Origin: Plasmopara viticola
Taxonomy: Eukaryota > Oomycota > Peronosporomycetes > Peronosporales > Peronosporaceae
NCBI GenBank assembly: GCA_001695595.3
Contig: MBPM02000028.1
Span: 248,001 to 312,000, forward strand
Length of the DNA stretch: 64,000 nt
Reading direction: 5' to 3'
Part shown: piece by piece, positions 22,810 through 33,419 of the stretch
How the letters are laid out: the number at the start of each line of letters is the position of its first letter
How positions within the stretch are numbered: the first letter of the stretch is position 1
Notes under the pieces: generated by a model
Databases searched by the model: none
The model's input: the letters and a program-made list of their open reading frames with translations, nothing else
What the model was told of the DNA's origin: nothing
Made by a program: the position numbers and the translations under genes

Positions 22810-24030
22810 AATCTGTAAATCTAATAATAAAGGCGTCCATCGCATGGCTTGGCGAAGCCAGTCGAGGTCGTCGGCGTTAAGGCTAAATTAGCCCTGAGTC
22901 GCAACCTTCAGACGTCGGTAGCGAGTGCTTTCATCGCGAGGAGTACTCAGTGCACCCTATCACGCTGGGATATCCTTATCTTCTTCTCTATGATTTCAAT
23001 GGCGAGCGCTACTTCTACGTGGAATGCATTGCCGTCGCCGCGTTAATCCCAGTATCATACGAAATATTCTCCGTCCGGAATATATTACCATAAAGCTGAC
23101 TCTTTATAGCAAATATAGAGAACAGTTTTGAATATAAAGTACAGGTGTACAGTTCAGAGGTCAAGAACAAATATACTTACGGCGTTTCGCCAGATTTGTT
23201 TTAAACATTTATGTTGGCCCCTTTGTTCGTAGCCCCGCTTCGACGAGATTCACTTGACATCGTAGTCTTATGATTATGACGATTTAACGTCTTCAACAAG
23301 ACCCACTGCAATCGGCGATCACGGGAGCATATTGCTGAGAACCGTAAGTCGTAGGGCGACAATCGACGACGAGGCTTTGGTCAAACGAAGTACCGAAAAA
23401 ACTAACATTGAGTAAAGTGAAGAAAGTACGAAGTGGTATTAGAGAGTACAACCTCTAGTACTTTCTCACCTCGTCGTTAAGATATCCTTTGCTATTCTTG
23501 GATGATTTATGAGTTTTCAGTATCACCGCAACCAGCCTCCACTCTTTATTGCCGCCAAACGAGCTTATTGTAAAGCTTACAATCTGGCTCTGAGATTTGA
23601 GCGTGCCTCACACTATGGGTTCGTCAAGGCCAAAGCTTCATTGCTACCGGCACCCATGGCATCCAATGTAGGCTCTTAAATTATCGCAATTGGCACAATC
23701 TATTCGTGCTAGTGCGGCTTTCTTTGATTAATGGGTTTTGGTTATATCATGCTGGTAGAGCCTACATATCGTCGTATCATTAATTAGCTGTCGAATCGCC
23801 TTGCAAAGCGATCCTGCTGTAACCTCGTTTTATAATATTATAAAAACTGCAGCAACGAACACTCTCACTCAAACTCGATATAATATCTTTGTGATTAGGT
23901 CTTACGACGCCTTTCACCGACGAGGCGCACAGAAATAGATACTATCATCCGGTGTACGCCTATTAACTATCTCCGGTCTTTAAATGATCGACGCGTGCAA
24001 AAGACTACAGCTTGAAGACTATTCTGCTCT
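22810..24030. other. No gene recognised
   Basis: Short open frames only (for example 22849-23046, +). The stretch lies between a gypsy relic and the unknown relic at 24033-25800, and holds no RNA gene or repeat that I can identify. Confidence 0.35.
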
Positions 24031-24032
24031 TA

Positions 24033-25800
24033 TCAACTGTGGATTTCTGAGTCAACTGTAGCAAAAGATGGTATTTTGGGTAGGTGATCGGTGGGGAATG
24101 AAATCGGCAAAAGCGAAACGAGTTCGGAACGAGCGTCCGCTACGTTGGTGGGGATCTCAGGGATCTCCTCGTACAAGTTGTGTAGAAACCAGAGCAGTAT
24201 CGTGAAGATATGCGACCTCGAAGAGGCCAAACGAACCTATGATTGACATGCCTGCCAGTTAAAAGATATCATTTTTTCGAGAGTCACCATTAATTTATGC
24301 ATTTGTGTATGACACGTACAATACTGCCTACGAGACATCAAGAGTCTGCTTCCGTCGATTCTTAAGACTGCTAAACTTTGCCTTAAACTGACTGTCTGAT
24401 AGCCAACCCTCACTTTACGTGGAGCGATACACAGCGAGCGCATGCTTTGGTTTTGTGGTTGGATCACGGTCGAGCAACGATTCGAAGAACGCATCTGCAG
24501 CTCTAGGTAGCACTGAACTCTGCTCAATTGATGAACTAGGCACAATCGAAGTCGGAGCGCGTGGCTTGACACTCATCCGAAACTTTGCGATTTCTTATCG
24601 GATTTCGTTCTCGCTGGGGAGATCATATCCTGGATGATGTTGCTGCAGTATCTCAAGCATTCCTCCAGGCCCAAGCTTATCTGACTGTCGCCGTTCTCCT
24701 TGGAAAAATAGCTCCTACAGTTCTGCGCGAAACTCAGCTGCATATCGCCTCCCATACATGGACCCTTTCTTCATCCGCATACCCCAGCCTGATTCGAACC
24801 CATGCGTGATAATACTGTCACCGATTGCAGCCGTCACGAGTGATGCAGTACTTGGATCACGCACAGTAAGATCACCGATCCGCTGCATCTCGAGTGTACG
24901 CAAAACAGCATACGAGACAGCGTCCCGAGCAGCTAGACGTGCAGTCCGCGCAGATGTCGGTCCTCCTGTGCTTGGCAGTGGCGAAGAGACCAAACTTGAT
25001 ATCATGAAGCGCACATCGTCGTTCTGCAGTCTTGATGCGTGCGTCGAAGCCGTACTTTGGATAAGCTGCGTTGAACTCCATCTCAACGAGAAGTTTCTCC
25101 TTCACTAGAGGATCAGTGATCGTTCGCTCAACCATGTACTTGAGAACGTCGGACTGGTCATTAACCAGAAACCCAACGACATAATCGACGGCTCTTCGCT
25201 CTTGAGCGTCACCAGCAGTCACAGCACTGGCGATGCGATAAAATGTAGAGACCGAGACAATTCCATCTTTAAGATGGCTCGTCAACGACTCGTGTTAGTA
25301 AGATTTGCACAACGATGCTCGATTGCGTCTGCGCATGATAGCAGGTAGAACCACTACCACGCCATTTACTCGAAAATTCTTCACACCGCACGAAAGAAAT
25401 GACACTTTGTCCGGGCAGAATTTGAAGGCGAGTACCGCATCGACGATGCTTGAAGAGAGGCGCTGGACGGTCCGAGGTGTTCGGTAAATACTGAGGCCAC
25501 TGGTGAGCTTCTCGAGATCTTGTCGAGCTCTTGAAACGACCCTGGGGCCAACGTCAGTACTGGCACAATCTCGCGAAGCGAAGACCTCACTGCGTGGAGC
25601 ACAGATAAGACACGCCCGTGGACTCGCTTCTCCGTAAATCCTTTCTTGGCCAATTGATAACACCGCGCAATTGTCTCGAGAAGTGTGACCTGGGCGTCGC
25701 CCTCAGGGTCCCGCAAGCCACCACCAGAAGACGTGATCCGCCCCCATAATGCACCTCCTTCTTCCTCCTTGCCTTCATACAGCGCCACACAGATTTCTTT
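24033..25800 (-). pseudogene. Relic of an unknown, GC-richer gene (minus strand)
   Basis: Minus-strand frames 25663-25295 and 25285-24872 are in phase, separated by one TAA. Together they give about 260 residues: an alpha-helical N-part, a GVVVVLPAIMRRRNR segment, STFYRIASAVTAGDAQERRAVDYV, and DICADCTSSC, a possible metal-binding cysteine group. A shifted frame (25086-24715) continues with THGFESGWGMRMKKGSMYGRR. 24755-24573 and 24230-24033 may be its C-terminal pieces. The block is richer in G+C than its neighbours. I do not recognise the family; a transposon-borne accessory protein is possible. Several frame breaks mark it as dead. Confidence 0.5.
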
Positions 25801-26288
25801 GCAGCGCGAGCTGTGGGATTGATGACTAATCGTTCGGACGTGTCAGGCTCACCGATCCAAGAGGAACTGCATCGCGCCGCGCACCACGCGCGATCCGGGT
25901 CAATTTGAATGGCAAAATTATATTTATGTTATATAAGTACTTATAAAAAACTCCGGCGCGAAGCTACACTCCGAACCCTTATACTAAATATGCCGGGTTT
26001 CTTAGACTTTTCATGTTGATGAGGCATGTCATCGATGTCCCACAAATATGGAGCGATAGCTTCACGTCACCAATGATAACTCGGAAGCAGATTGCGGCAA
26101 TGTAGAACATGCGTTAGACTCATGAAACACAGCCGCATCCAGTGGTGCATTGATGTGGCGGTTTTAAGCTTTTGGAATCGGTGTCTACCCCCCGTTTTTG
26201 GTACAGTTGATTCAGAAATCCACAGTTAAACTTGAAAAAAATCATTTATTTGATAGAACATTTTTTAATGCACTAAATATTCTTAAGT

Positions 26289-26636
26289 AATTTAGGCACG
26301 TTTTCGGAAAAGGTTGGGGTGACGCCCTCCTTCCAAGCGCGGGGGCTAAAAGCTCGCGCGCTTCGGGCAGGTGCTCTCGGGCATCTGCAAGTCTCTAACG
26401 AGTCTCACCCTCGACGCGACGGTCTCCAGCACCAGGGCGCCACCTGGGCTCTTACCAAGTCAGAAGTACACAAAATAATGGAAGACCCTCACGGCCTCGG
26501 TGCTGGCTGCACTGCCCGCCGAACGAGACTCGACGTATGCGGACACCACTCTATGCCGTGGACTAGCCATAGAGCCTAGCACGTGCATAACTTGGCAACG
26601 CGATAACGTAATACAATACAATACAATTTAGGCACG
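26289..26636 (+). mobile_element. SINE-like retroposon, copy 2, with target-site duplication
   Basis: The body is 26301-26624 (324 bp), starting TTTTCGGAAAAGG and ending in ACAAT repeats. A 12-bp direct repeat, AATTTAGGCACG, flanks it at 26289-26300 and 26625-26636. It differs from copies 1 and 3 at only a few positions, so insertion was recent relative to the surrounding relics. Confidence 0.92.
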
Positions 26637-26639
26637 GAC

Positions 26640-26885
26640 CATGTTCATTTTTAATTAAGCGAAATTTTATAGTTACAAACTGGTCTCAGCCTAACGGTTT
26701 TTAACCGATAATTGAAAAACGTTCACTAGAAGAGGAATAAATGCTATCCATTATCGACCAAACTTACGAAAAGTAACTTGAACAGATTCCTTTACAATTG
26801 CTTTAAATATTTGGGTATGCAACGACTGACAAAAGGGTCAATGATCTCCACTTCACGGATCAATTGTTTGTAGTACACTTCGTGG
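26640..26885. other. No gene recognised
   Basis: AT-rich spacer between SINE copy 2 and the helicase relic. Nothing distinctive is seen. Confidence 0.35.
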
Positions 26886-26889
26886 ACCA

Positions 26890-28500
26890 GATATCATTTT
26901 ATGGCCAAGTAATACACGACGCCGTCTTCAAAGCGAGCACGTCCCTTAAGGTGCATTAAATACTGAAAGTTTTTGCAGATTTGAAGGACTACGCTTCGGC
27001 GGTTGTGTCTCGATATTTTTTTCAATAGGTATTGTTTCACTCGAGACTTACGCGTCAGTGACTTCATTATCGCCATTGAAGTCGGCGAAGTTGATCATCC
27101 CCTCACTAGTTATCAAAGCAGTTGTGCGCGCAAACTCTCCTCCACGATTTCCACAAGTGGAACACGCAAACTCGCAATAGCCAAAAAATAGCATAATTTT
27201 GACTGCATCCCGGTTTGAATCGAACATACAACTTGATATAGTAAGCAGCAGTGTAGCTGGAATGACTAGACGATAAATCTTCGTCTTCACAAATCGATAA
27301 AAGCAATAAGGACTCACATTCTTGTACACACTAATGCAATTTTGCATGAACTATCCCGTTGCATTCTCAAGCTTTTAAGAACTTCGTCGTCGCGTCCTTT
27401 TTCCCTTTTTAATCATGTTCTCAATCTACGCCACTGCTCTGACATCCGCTAGCTCCTATTTAAATTCTCAGACCCACGCTGCAATACTAGCAACAGCTCC
27501 GCTTCTTCCTTTTATATAGCTCACGGCTTCTGCACTGCGAAATGTCTCATAGATCATTAGTGCAGCCTTTGCAAATTTTGCAGGTCCCCATTGGGCGTAT
27601 CGACAGACATACCAGAATCGTGCAGAGCATGGAAAGACGGACGTGGTAGCCACATTGCCTGATTGCAAACCCGGCAAGCTGGCTCTTGGAATGTAGGTCA
27701 CGAGATTGTAGAATGTGAAAATTTTACAATAATGCCGACATTTCTTGATCACCTCTGCGTATGGACCACGCTCTCGCACATGGTGGCACTCGATGAACAC
27801 TTGCAAAATCATGCGTCGGCAGAGCAATACGGAGCCATTATGCTAAATGTTGCGTACGCTTCAGGTGTGCGCACGAACACGCGCGTGAGTTGCAGCTCTC
27901 GTTTTCACTGTGGCGACCACAGATCAGCTGTCCGTCCGCAATACAAGTTCACCTGGTTTGGCGATTCCTGGTCGTAACCTGCATCACCAGCTGGCGTGTC
28001 GGAGCCGTGAAGAACGCACGTCTCTCGCCGATCGTAAGGAATGTTCACATTCTTCTCGTGCGCCGGCTTATGACCTCCTAATTGTAATTAGCAAAATGGA
28101 TCATTATATTCCACATCAAATGATAGCTTATTCCACTGCTCGCATCCGAATGTTCAGCTTTTTTGCTCGCGTAGTGCTCTGCAGCTGATAACAATTCGCG
28201 TCTCTTGATTTGCCTTACCTGTTAATAGGCCACAGCTTCCTGCTTCTAAACTTACCAATGAGATTGCGCTATGCTGCCCTTTGCTTCTTTTGGTCGCCAA
28301 GCGGCTGCATGAGGTGTTCTTGCATACCCACTACCTCTACGGTCTCCTCATCGTGGTGCATACAAATCGGTGAAAGGATGCGTGAATTCTCGTTGGTGGA
28401 CTTATTATTGCCAGAAAAGTCGCATCATATATCGTCCGGGCTAATTGTACGACTCCATCGCTTCATAGATTTACGAGCCCCGAATTGCATGGCAACAGAG
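26890..28500 (-). pseudogene. Dicer-type helicase relic 4 (downstream of 28.7-kb effector)
   Basis: On the minus strand, following the effector at 28655-29905. 28400-28210 matches the N-terminal piece of the other relics. 28060-27850 holds RRAFFTAPTRQLVMQ (motif Ia region) and an LTRVFVRTPE stretch equivalent to TRVFVCTPEIV. The DECH box is lost. Further on, 27347-27048 is a C-terminal piece (FVKTKIYRLVIPA, then KIMLFFGYCEFACSTC) that matches relics at 19440-19500 and 41270-41350. Multiple frame changes make it inactive. Confidence 0.6.
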
Positions 28501-28654
28501 CACTAGCGCTTTGTCTTATGAAAAAGGGAATAGATGCAATGGAAAACGGACGCTTATGCTTGGACACTATCAGCGGAAAAGATTAGGAATTGACATAAGA
28601 TGATGATTAATGACTGCTTAGGATGGTACGACTACAAACCTACACCGATGCCGA

Positions 28655-29905
28655 CTAGTTAAGCATACGTGTGGCAAGAGCTCTTAGATTTGTGTCCCGC
28701 TGTAGGAACTCGCCTGGATTTACCGGCTTTGCAAACGGCTGAAGCTCCAAGTCTATGGCATAAAGATTAGGACCGACCTTTTCCCCATTCATGTCATTAT
28801 AAACTTGCATGAACATTCTTCTTTGATTCCCCGTAGACATTTCCTTACTATCCAAAAAAGCAATGACGGCGTAGTATATGCGGTTGAAAGGTTTGTTATT
28901 CGTAGCGTAAGGGAGTAGAAATGCGACATATTCAAGCCATACGTTTAGCGGAGACTCTTTTAAATGTTGCTTTTGCCCAAGCAGCATTTGCCAAAAGTGC
29001 GAGAATTCGAAAACACCGCTCAACGCCATCTCAAGATGAAACGCCAGAGCGCGGGTCGAGGAACTAATCACCAAGTACTGCTGCATCCGGTCAAATACCA
29101 CCTGACCAAATGGGAATGCTCGTGCGTTATAAAGCAATTTTGTCATAAGCTCTGCTTCCAAGTACGCTTCCTCGAAAAATTGTAATAATGTTTTTTCGGT
29201 GAAATGGCCTTTTTTATCAATCCAACAATACCCGACAAATGATAGCCACGGCAAAGCTGAACGGTGTTTGAAGAATTTCCGAAGGCTGCTGTCCGGACTG
29301 CTGTAAGTGAAAGAGCGGTCTAAACGCTTTATGACTGTCAAAGCGGTTTCTTTTTCGTGAAGCCATTTGTCATAAACAAACTCAGCCGACTTCGGATTAG
29401 TCAACAGGTGTATTAATTCAAAGTCGCCAAATGTCTGGTCGGATAAATTCTCTGATTCACGAAATCGATTAATTGTAGCAATCAAAAAGGTTTCCTGTGC
29501 TTCGGTCCGGTCAGTAAGCCCCAGAAGGTGATTAATCAGCTTTTTGTCACCGTTTGCAATCGTGGCATCGGTTTGAAGAAGAGGTTCAGTGAGACTCGAA
29601 ATGTCTCTGCCTTGAAATCTGTTGATGGTAGGACCTAAAGCATTGAGTAACTCCTTAATGCCTCGTGCTTCTTCGTCGCTGTTGCCATCGGCGGCCGTGT
29701 GTTGCTTAGGAACATTGTCACTCTTCGACACATTGTCCGTGGGGGCCGAGTTATTGTGGGGAGAGAGAAGCTGAGGCTTTAAGTGGGTTTTGGAAACGAC
29801 ATTATCTTGATTACTGAATTGGTCGGCCGCTGAAATAAATGCGAGGCAGAGGCTGATGCCAACAAGCATCTTAATCGACGTGAAATGTGAGCGCGTAATT
29901 GACAT
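28655..29905 (-). CDS. Secreted EER-type effector-like protein, full length (416 aa)
   Basis: Intact minus-strand single-exon gene, paralogous along its whole length to 12208-13482. The signal peptide spans MSITRSHFTS and a hydrophobic core ending ISAADQ. DEEAR lies at residues 77-81, with no RxLR (KTHLK occupies the region). The core keeps ALPWLSFVGYCW and FGQVVFDRMQQYLVIS, and the C-terminus has LELQPFAKP. An in-frame Met at 29941 would add twelve residues (MTFIAEEVFAFK) before the signal peptide. The start at 29905 aligns with the other copies. It belongs to the subgroup with 33420-34682 and the pseudogene 31215-32225, sharing FLIATINRFRESE. It is the third and last effector of the array on its strand. 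Helicase relic 4 follows it. A secreted virulence role is inferred. Confidence 0.88.
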   Translation of the reverse strand: MSITRSHFTSIKMLVGISLCLAFISAADQFSNQDNVVSKTHLKPQLLSPHNNSAPTDNVSKSDNVPKQHTAADGNSDEEARGIKELLNALGPTINRFQGRDISSLTEPLLQTDATIANGDKKLINHLLGLTDRTEAQETFLIATINRFRESENLSDQTFGDFELIHLLTNPKSAEFVYDKWLHEKETALTVIKRLDRSFTYSSPDSSLRKFFKHRSALPWLSFVGYCWIDKKGHFTEKTLLQFFEEAYLEAELMTKLLYNARAFPFGQVVFDRMQQYLVISSSTRALAFHLEMALSGVFEFSHFWQMLLGQKQHLKESPLNVWLEYVAFLLPYATNNKPFNRIYYAVIAFLDSKEMSTGNQRRMFMQVYNDMNGEKVGPNLYAIDLELQPFAKPVNPGEFLQRDTNLRALATRMLN

Positions 29906-29941
29906 CTTGAATGCGAAGACTTCTTCCGCAATAAATGTCAA

Positions 29942-30125
29942 AGCAGACTTAAAAAGATTTCTAACGAAAAAAAGGAAGCTTGCTGGTGTATCCCATCATT
30001 ATTGACTGGACCAATTATTGAATAGCACTCCCACAAAGTTAGATACTTTACAAACTGTATATTGAAGTACTACGATTGGTGAATTTGTGAACTAAAGACG
30101 CTGATTGGCTTCTCGCCAAAGCAGG
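29942..30125 (-). promoter_or_regulatory. Upstream region of the 28.7-kb effector
   Basis: Only about 180 bases separate this gene's start from the upstream helicase relic 5. The stretch is AT-rich and includes ATTTATTGCGGAAGAAG just before the start, related to the conserved leader. It lacks the distal upstream block found at the 12.2-, 34.7- and 51.3-kb genes. Expression could therefore differ. Confidence 0.35.
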
Positions 30126-30129
30126 TGTT

Positions 30130-31080
30130 CAGTTTGATGACGCGTTGGACACGCAGTAGTGCCTACTGTTTAAAGCATTGACGACAAAAAAAATAATCGT
30201 ACATGTGCGTATGTATCATTGGCACTTTGTCACATGACGGTACATGTCAATGACTAGCAGATTAATGCGGCTGAGCGATACGTAGCTCTTGAAAAGGACG
30301 TTTCGTACAATCTTACGCGTGCACATCAACATGCGCGTAAGATGCAGCTCCCATTTCCACTGTGTGGCGTCCTACAACTCAGCTGTCCGTTCGCAAACCG
30401 AGTTCACGTGCAACGTGCTGATTTGGCGAGAATCTGCAACACCAGCTGGCGTGTCAGAGCCATATAGAAGCGCACGTCTCTCGCCCGAATGGACTTGCTC
30501 TGAAATTAATGGGATGATTTGCCAATCCCCATATCGTCTACCATCTTCTCGTGCGCCAGCTTAAAGCACCTCGCGCGCAGCTTAGCTTGCCCGATAACCA
30601 ATATTGTACTTTAAGTAATGAATCATCGCAGCAGAAGTTTCTCACAGCTTGCATTTGTCTCGTCCCCGCAGAATTGGATTCCGTTAAATGGTCAGCTTCT
30701 TTGCTCTCGTAGTCCTCTTAGCCAACAGTGGCTGCCAATAGTTCGCTTCCTTTGCCTTGCCTTACCTGTTAATAGGCTGTAGCTTCCTGCTTTTAAGCCT
30801 ACTATCGAGATTGCACTTAGGAGTGGTTATACTGCCCTTTGCCTCAATTGATCGCTGCATAAGGTACTCTTGCAAAATCATTACCTCTACGGTTTCATCA
30901 TCGTGGTGCGTACGAAGCGCTGACAGGATGCGGTAATTAGTGAATACATCCGTGCCAGAGAAGTCGCATGATAAGTCGTCTTAGCTAATTGTAACGACTC
31001 CACCACATCATTTATTTACGAGTTTCGAAAAGCGAGGGCTTGCATGGCAACAGCGCACTAGCGCTTTGTCTGATACATTA
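30130..31080 (-). pseudogene. Dicer-type helicase relic 5
   Basis: Minus strand, downstream of effector pseudogene 31215-32225. 30920-30775 matches the N-terminal piece. 30600-30290 gives KLAHEKMVDDMGIGKSSH, where GIGKS is a nearly intact motif I, then ALTRQLVLQ and a KIVRNVLFK end. 30290-30225 continues with SYVSLSRINLLVIDM, the strand leading into motif II, where the E-C-H is lost. 30190-30130 is shared with 32560-32490. Frameshifts and stops occur throughout. Confidence 0.62.
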
Positions 31081-31214
31081 ACCAACAGCCGCAGTGGAAA
31101 ACGGACGCTTATGCTTGGATACTATCAGCGAAATTCATTTAGAGACAAGTTGACGTGTCATTATGATTAGTAAATGGGTAGGATGGTACGATCACAAACC
31201 TACACCGATACCGA

Positions 31215-32225
31215 CTATTTAAGCATACGTGCAGCAAGGGCCTTTAAATTCGTGTTCCGCTGTAGGACCTCGCCTGAGTTTGCCGACTTTGCAAACGGCT
31301 GAAGCTCTATGCCTGAAGCATAAAGAGTAAAAACGACCTTGTTTCCATTCATGTCATTAAAACCTTGCATGAAAATTCTCTTTTGATCACTTTAGCCACT
31401 TCCTTATCGTCCAAAAAAGCAATGACGGCGTAGTCTATGGAAATAAGAGGTTTGCGAATCGTGAGACGAGAAACTAATCACCAAGTATTGCTGCATCCTG
31501 GCAAACACCACTTGACCGAATGGGCATGCCCGTGCGTTAACCTCCGCTCCCAAACACGCTTTCTTGAAAAAGTTGAAACAACGTTTTTTCGGTGAAATCG
31601 CCTTTCTTAGAATTCCAACAAATGATAGCCACGGCAAAGCTGAACGGTGCTCAAAGAATTTTCGAAGGCTGCTGTCCGGACTGCTGTAAGTGAAAGAGCG
31701 GTCCAAATACTTTATGGCTGTCAAAAAAGTTTCTTTGTCGTGAGAGCATTTGTCATATACTGCCCCGGCCGACTTCAGATAAGTCAACGGGTGTATTAAC
31801 TCAAAGTTGCCAAACGTCTGGTCGGATAAATCTTCTGGTTCACGAAGTCGATTAATTGTAGCAAACAAAAAGCTATCATGTGCTTCGGTCCGCTCAGTAA
31901 GCGCCTGAAGGTTTTTACCAGCTTTTTGTCACCGTTTACAATCCAAGCATCGATCTGAAAAAGAGGTTTAGTGAGACTCGAAATTCCTTCGCCTTAAAAT
32001 TTGTTGGTGATAGGACCTAAAGCGTTGAGTATCTCCTCAATGCTTCGTGCTTCTTCGTCGCTGTTGCAATCGGCGGCCGGGTACTGCTTTGATACATTGT
32101 GGCTCTTCAACATATCATCCGCGGGAACCGAGTTATTGTGGGTAGAGAGGAGCTGAGGGTCTATGTTGGTTCTGGAACGTTCCTTAGCAGCAACATATGA
32201 GATGGTCGTGACCGCCAATCTGGCC
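31215..32225 (-). pseudogene. Effector-family pseudogene, copy 4, signal peptide lost
   Basis: Minus-strand relative of 28655-29905. The middle part is open at 31868-31404 and keeps the DRSFTYSSPDSSLRKFF and ALPWLSFVG stretches. It then jumps over missing codons to GQVVFARMQQYLVIS, followed by a larger deletion. The C-terminus (31400-31215) is present but shifted and ends in RMLK. The N-terminal part with a DEEAR motif lies at 32220-31994 in another frame. The signal peptide is absent; codons upstream of about 32225 come from helicase relic 6. Loss of secretion, two deletions and frameshifts make it non-functional. Confidence 0.85.
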
Positions 32226-33330
32226 ATAATATCTGGTAGTGTTATCAGCTGTGAAGCTACGGTAGCCAGACGATGAATCTCCATCTCCACGATCCGATAT
32301 TTGCACCATTGACGGTGCTTATTTCTCCATATCTACAAACAATCGATAATAGTACCATTGACCCAAGTCTAGTCATATGCACTGCAGCTATTTTGCACGA
32401 ACATTTTGATAGCTTTCTCGAGCTTCTTCGCAACACCTCTTCCTTTCTTCATCAAAATCTAAAAATTCCGCCACTGCTTTGACTTCCGGTTTGATGACGC
32501 GTTGGACACGCAGTAGTGGCTACAGTATAAAGCATTGACGACTAATTTTCTTTTCCATACACGTGCGAATAATTGGCACTTTGTCGCATGATGGTACTTG
32601 TCAAACACTAGTAAATCAGTGCAGCTAAGCGGTACGTAGTTCTAGAGCAGGACGTTGCGTACGATCTCAGGTGTGCACACTAACACGCGCGTAGGATGCA
32701 GCTCCCATTCCCACGGTGCGACGTCCTACAACTCAGTTTTCCGTCCGCAGTACAGGTGTAAGTGCGAAGTGCTGGTTCGGCGAATCTTGGCCGTAATCTG
32801 CTCCACCTATTGGCGTGTCGGAGCCGAAAAGTATGTACTTTTGACGCCGGAAAAGTCTTGCTCTGACAACAATGCGATGGCAAGGAACGTTTTGCCAATT
32901 CCCGTATAGATGATCATCACCGAACTCTTCCCGTGCGCCAGCTTCAACACCTCGCGCGCAGCTCTACCTTTTTAAGGTGAGACTGACCTTTTGAGCAGAG
33001 ATAATGTTTTCTATACCACAATGTAACCCTCCATACTCTAGTGCGTTGCTCTGTTGGCGCAGTAGTAGCTCCCAATATGCATTATCGTTGCCATAACTTC
33101 CTGGTTTTAACTTTCCCAATTAGATTGCACTAAGTAGGCTGTACGGTGGATGTGATGCCATTTGCTTCTTTTGGGCTGCATGACGTTATCGCCACCTCGT
33201 TGGTCTCGTCAACGTGGTGTACAGGAAGCACTGATAGGATGCGGTTGTCTTTTTCATTAAATACATCGTTACAACAGAAGTTGCATGATCATGATTGCTC
33301 TACTCATTACAAAAATCCGTCGCTTCATAG
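32226..33330 (-). pseudogene. Dicer-type helicase relic 6 (best preserved ATPase part)
   Basis: Minus strand, between effectors 33420-34682 and 31215-32225. 33240-33090 matches the N-terminal piece. 32970-32650 gives LKLAHGKSSVMIIYTGIGKT (intact motif I, 32889-32906), FLAIALLSEQDF, YFSAPTRQ, VEQITAKIRRTSTS, and TRVLVCTPEIVRNVLL, with three internal stops. 32640-32583 continues with CTDLLVFDKYHHATKCQ, a motif II degraded from D-E-C-H to D-K-Y-H. 32490-32240 holds the C-terminal piece (PEVKAVAEFLDF, then FVDMEK and EMEIHRLA segments). This runs straight into the next effector. Family knowledge: V-F-D-E-C-H followed by an H-P-Y-like stretch is typical of Dicer helicase domains. Confidence 0.7.
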
Positions 33331-33419
33331 ATTTACACGCGAGGGCTTTGCATGGTGACAGCGCATTGATGACACATAGTGACGTAAAAGGATGACTAAT
33401 AACGATACAACGACAGCAT

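Noticed and set aside
24780..24810. GGTTCGAATC on the minus strand, like a tRNA T-arm or B box
   Set aside because: No acceptor or D-arm pairing surrounds it and it lies within the coding relic at 24.0-25.8 kb.
24758..25108. 116-codon plus-strand frame
   Set aside because: Antisense to the better supported minus-strand relic; open because of the local GC content.
32680..32898. Plus- and minus-strand short frames over helicase relic 6 (for example 32655-32909 +)
   Set aside because: They are shadows of the relic in other frames; the minus-strand helicase reading is supported by conserved motifs.
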